Shown in pieces: positions 59,586-64,000 of a stretch of 64,000 nt of DNA. The stretch is taken from the NCBI RefSeq assembly GCF_030813595.1, contig NZ_JAUSUH010000012.1, positions 124,001 to 188,000 of the forward strand, written 5' to 3'. Numbering within the stretch: position 1 is the first letter of the stretch; each line of letters starts with the position of its first letter. The DNA is from Ancylobacter vacuolatus. Lineage in GTDB: Bacteria > Pseudomonadota > Alphaproteobacteria > Rhizobiales > Xanthobacteraceae. The notes under the pieces were generated by a model that saw nothing but the letters and a program-made list of their open reading frames with translations, searched no databases and was not told the origin of the DNA. Position numbers and translations under genes: made by a program.

Positions 59586-61199
59586 TCAGCTGCCGCCTGT
59601 TCCCTGCGCGTCGCGCAGAACGAGATCGGCCGCCTTTTCGGCGATGACATAGACGGCGGCCTGGGTGTTGCCCGAGACGATGGCCGGCATGATCGAGGCG
59701 TCGGCCACGCGCAGGCCCGCAAGCCCGATCACCCGCAGCGCCGGATCGACGACGGCGGAAGGGTCGGTGCCCATCTTGGCGGTGCCGCAGACATGGTAGA
59801 TCGTCTGCCCGTTGCTGCGGGTGAACGTGTCCCAGTCGGCATCGCTGCGGCAGGCGGCGCCCGGGCTCATCTCATGCGCCACGAAGGGGCGCAGCGCCGG
59901 CTGGTCGACGATATCGCGGGCCATCTGCATGCCGCGCCGCATCGTGTCGAGATCGACCTGCGAGGAAAGGAAATTCGGCCGGATGGCCGGCGGCTCCAGC
60001 GGGTCGGCGGAGCGGGAATGGATGGAGCCGGCGCTTTCCGGCCGCAACTGGCTGACGCCGATCGTCATGCCGGGCTGGTGGTCGAGAATGCGCTTGGAGG
60101 CGTCGGCATAGCTCGCATGCATGAAATAGAGCTGCACGTCGGCGTCTTCGAGGCCCGGCCGCGTCTTGATGAAGCCAAAGGCCAGCCCGGTACCGAGCGA
60201 GAGAATGCCGCGCCCGGAGGCGAAATACTGCAGCACCGAGCGCGCCAGCGGCACCCCGCGTGACTGTTCGTTCAGGGTGATCGGCTGGCTGACCCGCCAG
60301 TTCATCCGGGTGCAGAAATGGTCCTGGTAGTTCTCGCCCACCCCGGCCAGCGCCTGCACCACCTCAATGCCGAGCGGCTTGAGAAGGCCGGGATTGCCGA
60401 TGCCGGAGAGCTCCAGCAGATGCGGGGTCTGCACGCCACCGGCACAAAGGATCACCTCGCGCCCCGCGCGGACGCTGAGCGTCTGGCCCGGTCGACGGAA
60501 GGTCGCGCCGACCGCGCGCCGGCCCTCAACATCGATCTTGAGGATGTGGGCGCCGGTGACGATGTCGAGATTGCGCCGCCCGCGCGCCGGATCGAGATAG
60601 GCGGTTTTGGCGGAAACCCGGCGGCCGCGGCGCTGGGTGGCCTGGTAGTAGCCGAAGCCTTCCTGGTGGCCGTCATTATAGTCGCTGTTGAGGCCATGGC
60701 CGGCCTGCCGGGCGGCGGCGATGAAGGCATCGGCCAGCGGCGGGCGCAGCGCTACCTCGGTGATCGCCAGCCTGCCGTCTCGCCCGCGCGTCTCGCCCTC
60801 GGCGCCGTCAAAGGCCTCGACCTTGCGGAAATAGGGCACGAGATCGGCGAAGCTCCAGCCCGAGGCGCCGCCTTGCGCCCATTTGTCGAAATCGCCGGGC
60901 TGGCCGCGCACATAGATCATGCCGTTGATCAGCGAGGAGCCGCCCAGACCCTTGCCGCGCGGAATGGCGATGGAGCGTCCGGCGGTGCCCGGCTCGGGCT
61001 CGGAGACGAATTTCCAGTTGAACTTGGTGTTGGTCAGCAGCTTGGAGAAGCCGGCGGGAATGGGGATCCACGGGCTGGTCGGTTCCCCGCCAGCCTCCAG
61101 CAGCAGCACGCTGTGGCGGCCGTTTTCCGACAGACGGTTGGCCAGCACGCAGCCGGCCGTGCCGCCCCCGAGAATGATGTAGTCGTAGGTCGTCTTCAT
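59586..61199 (-). CDS. GMC-family FAD oxidoreductase (choline/alcohol dehydrogenase-like)
   Basis: 537 residues from MKTTYDYIILGGGTAGCVLANRLSE, the FAD-binding Rossmann start. GKGLGGSSLINGMIYVRGQPGDFDKWA and VILCAGGVQTPHLLELSGIG are the two GMC signatures. YHVCGTAKMG and the terminal VSGNTQAAVYVIAEKAADLV hold the His and Asn of the active site. It oxidises an alcohol or sugar; the family includes choline dehydrogenase and many polyol enzymes. Neighbouring lactonase-like and sugar-binding genes suggest a sugar- or polyol-type substrate. Confidence 0.93.
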   Translation of the reverse strand: MKTTYDYIILGGGTAGCVLANRLSENGRHSVLLLEAGGEPTSPWIPIPAGFSKLLTNTKFNWKFVSEPEPGTAGRSIAIPRGKGLGGSSLINGMIYVRGQPGDFDKWAQGGASGWSFADLVPYFRKVEAFDGAEGETRGRDGRLAITEVALRPPLADAFIAAARQAGHGLNSDYNDGHQEGFGYYQATQRRGRRVSAKTAYLDPARGRRNLDIVTGAHILKIDVEGRRAVGATFRRPGQTLSVRAGREVILCAGGVQTPHLLELSGIGNPGLLKPLGIEVVQALAGVGENYQDHFCTRMNWRVSQPITLNEQSRGVPLARSVLQYFASGRGILSLGTGLAFGFIKTRPGLEDADVQLYFMHASYADASKRILDHQPGMTIGVSQLRPESAGSIHSRSADPLEPPAIRPNFLSSQVDLDTMRRGMQMARDIVDQPALRPFVAHEMSPGAACRSDADWDTFTRSNGQTIYHVCGTAKMGTDPSAVVDPALRVIGLAGLRVADASIMPAIVSGNTQAAVYVIAEKAADLVLRDAQGTGGS

Positions 61200-61431
61200 G
61201 GGACTTGACCGCAGTGGAGTTGCCCGTTCGGCGTGAAACAACCGCTCGGTGTGCGCCGCTGTGGCGCGCACCGGCAGGCTCGTTCCGCCCCCCGCTCAGG
61301 TCAACCTGGCGGCGTGCGCGGGCGCAGGCAGCCCCTGCCGATCCGTCCGCGGAAGCGTGCGGCGGGGGCGAGTGGCAGGCGCAGGGACGGGTCGACAGGG
61401 CGCGCCCCAAGGACGCGCCCGGCCGTGCCGC

Positions 61432-62217
61432 TCAATCGTAGAAATCGGGAGCCTTCTTGAAGCTCGGCCAGGAATCGGGGTCATGGCCGGGCACGACCAT
61501 GGCGTTTTCCCGTTCGGCGAGGCGGCGCAGCTTGCGCACCGAGGCGGCGACCTCGATGGCCGAGGTGAGGGCGCCCGGCAGGCACTTGTCGTTCCAGTGC
61601 TCGAACGTGTAGGCGGCATCGATGGCGAGCAGGATCGGGCCGGAATTGGGCAGCCGGACCATGATCGACTGGTGGCCGGGGCTGTGGCCGGGCGACTGGT
61701 AGGTCTGGATCACGCCGTCGCCATAGAGGTCGAAGCCGTCCTCGTCCTCCAGGAACTCCCACTCGATCCCCGGCTTGAGGATGTCCTTCATCACATAGCC
61801 GAGTTTCATGTACCAGTCGGCGCTGAACGCCCACTCATATTCGCGCCGCTGCACGATATGCTTGGCATTGGGGAAGTTCCCGCAGGCGCCGGTATGGTCG
61901 AGATGCAGGTGGGAATGGATGACGTATTTCACATCCGCCGGGTCGAAGCCGGCCTGCTTCAGCCGGTTCACGCAACCGTCTTCCGGGTCCATCAGCGGGT
62001 AGTATTTGTTGATCAGCGCGCCCCAGTGGCCTTCCGGGTCCAGCGCCGCCTCGACCGCCGTTCCGCCGTCGATCACCACATTGCCGCGCGGGTGGGTGAT
62101 GAAGAACCAGGGAATGGGGGTGAAGAAATCTTCCTGGCCGTAGCCGAGCTTGATGTCGACTTCCTTCTGGCGAATGCGTCCGGTCTGGAAAAAATAAAGC
62201 CGAATGGCGTCGCTCAT
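61432..62217 (-). CDS. Metallo-beta-lactamase-fold hydrolase, lactonase-like (AttM/BlcC type)
   Basis: 261 residues from MSDAIRLYFF with GGAGGAAG upstream. The zinc site HxHxDH is at His103-His105-Asp107-His108 (SHLHLDHTG), with further ligands at SPGHSPGHQS, AIDAAYT and VVPGHDP. DPEDGCVNRLKQAGFDPADVKYVIHSH is typical of N-acyl-homoserine and other lactonases. Without luxI/luxR genes nearby it more probably opens a sugar lactone made by the GMC oxidoreductase. It lies 232 nt from that gene; the gap holds nothing recognisable. Confidence 0.87.
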   Translation of the reverse strand: MSDAIRLYFFQTGRIRQKEVDIKLGYGQEDFFTPIPWFFITHPRGNVVIDGGTAVEAALDPEGHWGALINKYYPLMDPEDGCVNRLKQAGFDPADVKYVIHSHLHLDHTGACGNFPNAKHIVQRREYEWAFSADWYMKLGYVMKDILKPGIEWEFLEDEDGFDLYGDGVIQTYQSPGHSPGHQSIMVRLPNSGPILLAIDAAYTFEHWNDKCLPGALTSAIEVAASVRKLRRLAERENAMVVPGHDPDSWPSFKKAPDFYD

Positions 62218-62342
62218 TGCTTCCTCCACGTGTAGCGAGATTTTCATTGCAGCGGCGCGAAAGGCGTCCCGCGCCGCCGGGTTCTTGTTGGAAGCGCCTG
62301 GCGCTTCGTGTGGGTGTGCCGCTTTCCCGTGCCGACGGCCGC

Positions 62343-63011
62343 TCAGTACAGGCCGTAGACGCGCATATAGGCGGCGAGGGGCGGGCGGATGTGGGTCACG
62401 GTCAGCTCTTCCAGCCGGGCCATGTCGCGCGCCCGCATGGCGGCGATGATGTCCCAGTGATCCTGCAGCGATTTCAGCGAGGAACCCTGCTCGATCAGCG
62501 CGCGTGAGATGATGGCCGAGGCGCGCAGCCAATAGTTGAGCTGCAGTGCCGCCAGTTCCGCATTCTTGCAGTAGTCGAATTGGGTGGTGTGGAACAGGTC
62601 GTTGGCGTCGACGGCGGCCTCGATCTGGCCCTCCTTAAGCGCCTGCTCATAGGTGGTGTTGATGGCGGTCAGCCGGTCGGCCAGCTCGTCCAGCCGGTCG
62701 ACATCGAGCCGGCGCACCCCCTCGGCCTGCAGCATGGAGCGGATGTCGTAGAGATCCTGGAGCTCGCGTGCCGACAGCGCCCGCACCTCGACGCCGCGAT
62801 TGGCCTTGCGCTCGATGACGCCGATGCGATCGAGCAGGTCGAAGGCACGCCGGACATTGTGGTTGGTCGCGCCGAAACGCTCGCACAGGTCGCTTTCGAC
62901 CAGGCGCTGACGCGGCATCAGTCGCCCGAGCGCGATGTCGCGGCGCAGGATCTCGTAGATCTCCTCGGCGCCCATACCGCTGGGCCGTCTCATGACTTGG
63001 GACGACGGCAT
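62343..63011 (-). CDS. GntR-family (FCD) transcriptional regulator
   Basis: 222 residues from MPSSQVMRRP, with GGAGG 6 nt upstream; an ATG at 63023 is possible. Winged HTH: EEIYEILRRDIALGRLMPRQRLVESDLCERFGATNHNVRRAFDLLDRIGVIERKANRGVEVR. The C-terminal FCD domain has LYDIRSMLQAEGVRRL, DANDLFHTTQFDYCKN and a final His ligand (VTHIRPPLAAYM). FCD regulators sense organic acids or sugar acids and are usually repressors of the adjacent catabolic genes, here both the lactonase/GMC genes and the divergent transporter. Confidence 0.92.
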   Translation of the reverse strand: MPSSQVMRRPSGMGAEEIYEILRRDIALGRLMPRQRLVESDLCERFGATNHNVRRAFDLLDRIGVIERKANRGVEVRALSARELQDLYDIRSMLQAEGVRRLDVDRLDELADRLTAINTTYEQALKEGQIEAAVDANDLFHTTQFDYCKNAELAALQLNYWLRASAIISRALIEQGSSLKSLQDHWDIIAAMRARDMARLEELTVTHIRPPLAAYMRVYGLY

Positions 63012-63066
63012 CGAACCCTCCATTGCCCGGTGACGCTACCGACAAGAACCGTCGGTTGTCAATTCG

Positions 63067-63124
63067 CTCGATAATAACATCGAGTGCATGATGAAAAAAA
63101 TTATAGACGAGATTATCGATAATC
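63067..63124. promoter_or_regulatory. Two palindromes in the gntR / binding-protein intergenic region
   Basis: CTCGAT-AATAAC-ATCGAG (63067-63084) is a perfect inverted repeat with 6-bp arms, and GATTATCGATAATC (63111-63124) is a perfect 14-bp palindrome. Both share ATCGA and lie in the AT-rich 179-nt gap between divergent genes, in the right place for GntR operators and the two promoters. Confidence 0.6.
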
Positions 63125-63190
63125 CGTATACCGACTGCCAGAGGCTGAGCAACAGCCCGGTTGACAGCCATGAGCGCATTGGGAGGAACA

Positions 63191-64000
63191 ATGAGCACCC
63201 ATCACACTGAAAACGGCGCCACCCTCGAGACCACCGAAGCAACGCCGGACGTGACGCCAGGCAACGCTACCGGCGTCACCCGCCGCAGCCTGCTCGGCGG
63301 CGTCGGCGCCGGCGTCGGCTTCGCCACGCTGGCGGCGTCCGGCATCGCCATGCCGAGCCTCGTGCGGGCCCAGGGCTCGAAGGTCCGCGTCGGCCTCGGC
63401 CTCAATTACGGTCCGTTCAACCAGCCCTGGCGGCGCGGTTGCTGGAAGATCGCCCAGACCGTCACCGAAGGTGGCGGCGAGCTGGTGACGGTGCGCGGCG
63501 AGCCCTCGAAGAATTCCGAGCAGAGCTCGGCGCTGGCCCTGCTCGACCGCGACATCAACGTCCTCGTGCTCGGCATCTACTCGCTCGAATCCGAGACCGC
63601 CTACATCGTCGACGAGGCCCGCAAGCGCGGCATCAAGACGGTCGGCTTCGTCGTCACGGTCAAGGATTCGCCGGCGGTGAGCGAGAACACCTGGGCGACC
63701 GCGATGACCATCGGCTACCACATGCAGAACATGCTGGGCCGCCAGGGCACCATCGCCCAGACCGCCGAAGCGCGCGGCTTCTACACGCCGTTCGATCAGG
63801 AAGCGGACATGCTGTCGCTGATGACCTCCTATGAGCCGCGCATGAAGATGCTGCCGTTCATCTCCGGGTCGGTGTCGACGGAAGACCAGATCTCCAAGGG
63901 CCGCGACAACATGCTCGCGCTGCTGCAGGCCAACCCGAAGCCGGGCTCGATTTCCGCCTTCATGTCCTGGTGGTGGCCTCTCACCATCGGCGCGGCGCAG
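63191..64000 (+). CDS. Sugar-type ABC transporter substrate-binding protein, Tat-exported (partial)
   Basis: At least 270 residues from ATG 63191 (GGGAGGAACA upstream), open to the window edge. TRRSLLGGVGAGVGFATLAASG is a twin-arginine signal, preceded by a 27-residue polar N-extension. The mature part VRVGLGLNYGPFNQPWRRGCWKIAQTVTEGGGELVTV and LLDRDINVLVLGIYSLESETAYIVDEARKRGIKTVGFVV is the ribose-type periplasmic-binding fold. It is presumably the first gene of a sugar or polyol uptake operon, controlled by the divergent GntR protein. The C-terminus and partner genes are outside the window. Confidence 0.88.
   Translation, partial: MSTHHTENGATLETTEATPDVTPGNATGVTRRSLLGGVGAGVGFATLAASGIAMPSLVRAQGSKVRVGLGLNYGPFNQPWRRGCWKIAQTVTEGGGELVTVRGEPSKNSEQSSALALLDRDINVLVLGIYSLESETAYIVDEARKRGIKTVGFVVTVKDSPAVSENTWATAMTIGYHMQNMLGRQGTIAQTAEARGFYTPFDQEADMLSLMTSYEPRMKMLPFISGSVSTEDQISKGRDNMLALLQANPKPGSISAFMSWWWPLTIGAAQ

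Noticed and set aside
61432-62217. Quorum-quenching acyl-homoserine lactonase
   Set aside because: The fold fits, but no luxI/luxR genes are nearby and the neighbours are oxidoreductase and sugar-uptake genes. It is kept as lactonase-like without a quorum claim.

Overview
The window comes from a GC-rich alphaproteobacterium, most likely of the order Hyphomicrobiales and probably near Xanthobacteraceae (Ancylobacter/Starkeya/Xanthobacter type). The family assignment is inferred from GC-rich codon use and gene order: ubiE-ubiB-coaBC-dut, and divL-tsaE/amgK-murU-addB-addA-trxA, which is a typical alphaproteobacterial cluster. No database search was run.

Positions 1 to about 25656 are the right-hand part of an HK97-type temperate prophage integrated at the 3' end of a tRNA-Gln(UUG). 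The 3' tRNA fragment (25609-25656) marks the right end. The intact tRNA, the tail genes and the lysis genes must lie left of position 1. A lysogeny switch sits at 15.1-15.9 kb: a YdaS/Cro-like gene runs left, and a short helix-turn-helix repressor runs right. A 17-bp inverted repeat, GTTGCA-N5-TGCAAC, flanks this switch and recurs in front of the rightward operon at 17.3 kb. The leftward transcription unit carries small regulators, two DNA methyltransferases, a zinc-finger/Toprim primase and an SF3-type helicase, followed by a 9-bp iteron-like array. Next come HNH nuclease, terminase, portal, protease, capsid and connector genes. The rightward unit carries small unknown proteins, an HD hydrolase, a DUF2303 protein, a phage sliding clamp, a DUF5131 protein, SSB, a probable excisionase and the integrase. 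Three genes look like cargo: a 2-TM protein running against its operon, a membrane-anchored HIRAN protein and a lipoprotein.

Positions 25.9-34.2 kb are chromosomal: a GST-like protein, a hydantoin/Asp-Glu racemase family protein, a complete branched-chain-amino-acid-type ABC transporter operon with fused LivH-LivM permeases and a MarR regulator, a drug/metabolite exporter and an acetyltransferase.

Positions 34.3-42.4 kb hold a lipoprotein, ubiE, ubiB, a secreted c-type haem protein inserted in the cluster, coaBC, dut, an Rrf2 regulator and cysteine synthase. Positions 42.6-54.6 kb hold divL (Tyr in place of the phospho-accepting His), a TsaE-AmgK fusion, murU, addB, addA and trxA, ended by a strong terminator.

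Positions 54.7-59.4 kb are mixed: a DUF1993 protein, an exported chorismate-lyase-like protein, an MgtC/DUF4010 membrane protein containing a 15-bp minisatellite, and a deletion scar where a flavin monooxygenase and a LysR regulator have both lost their 5' ends. Positions 59.5-64.0 kb look like a catabolic locus: GMC oxidoreductase, lactonase-like metallo-hydrolase, GntR regulator and a Tat-exported sugar-type binding protein that runs off the window.
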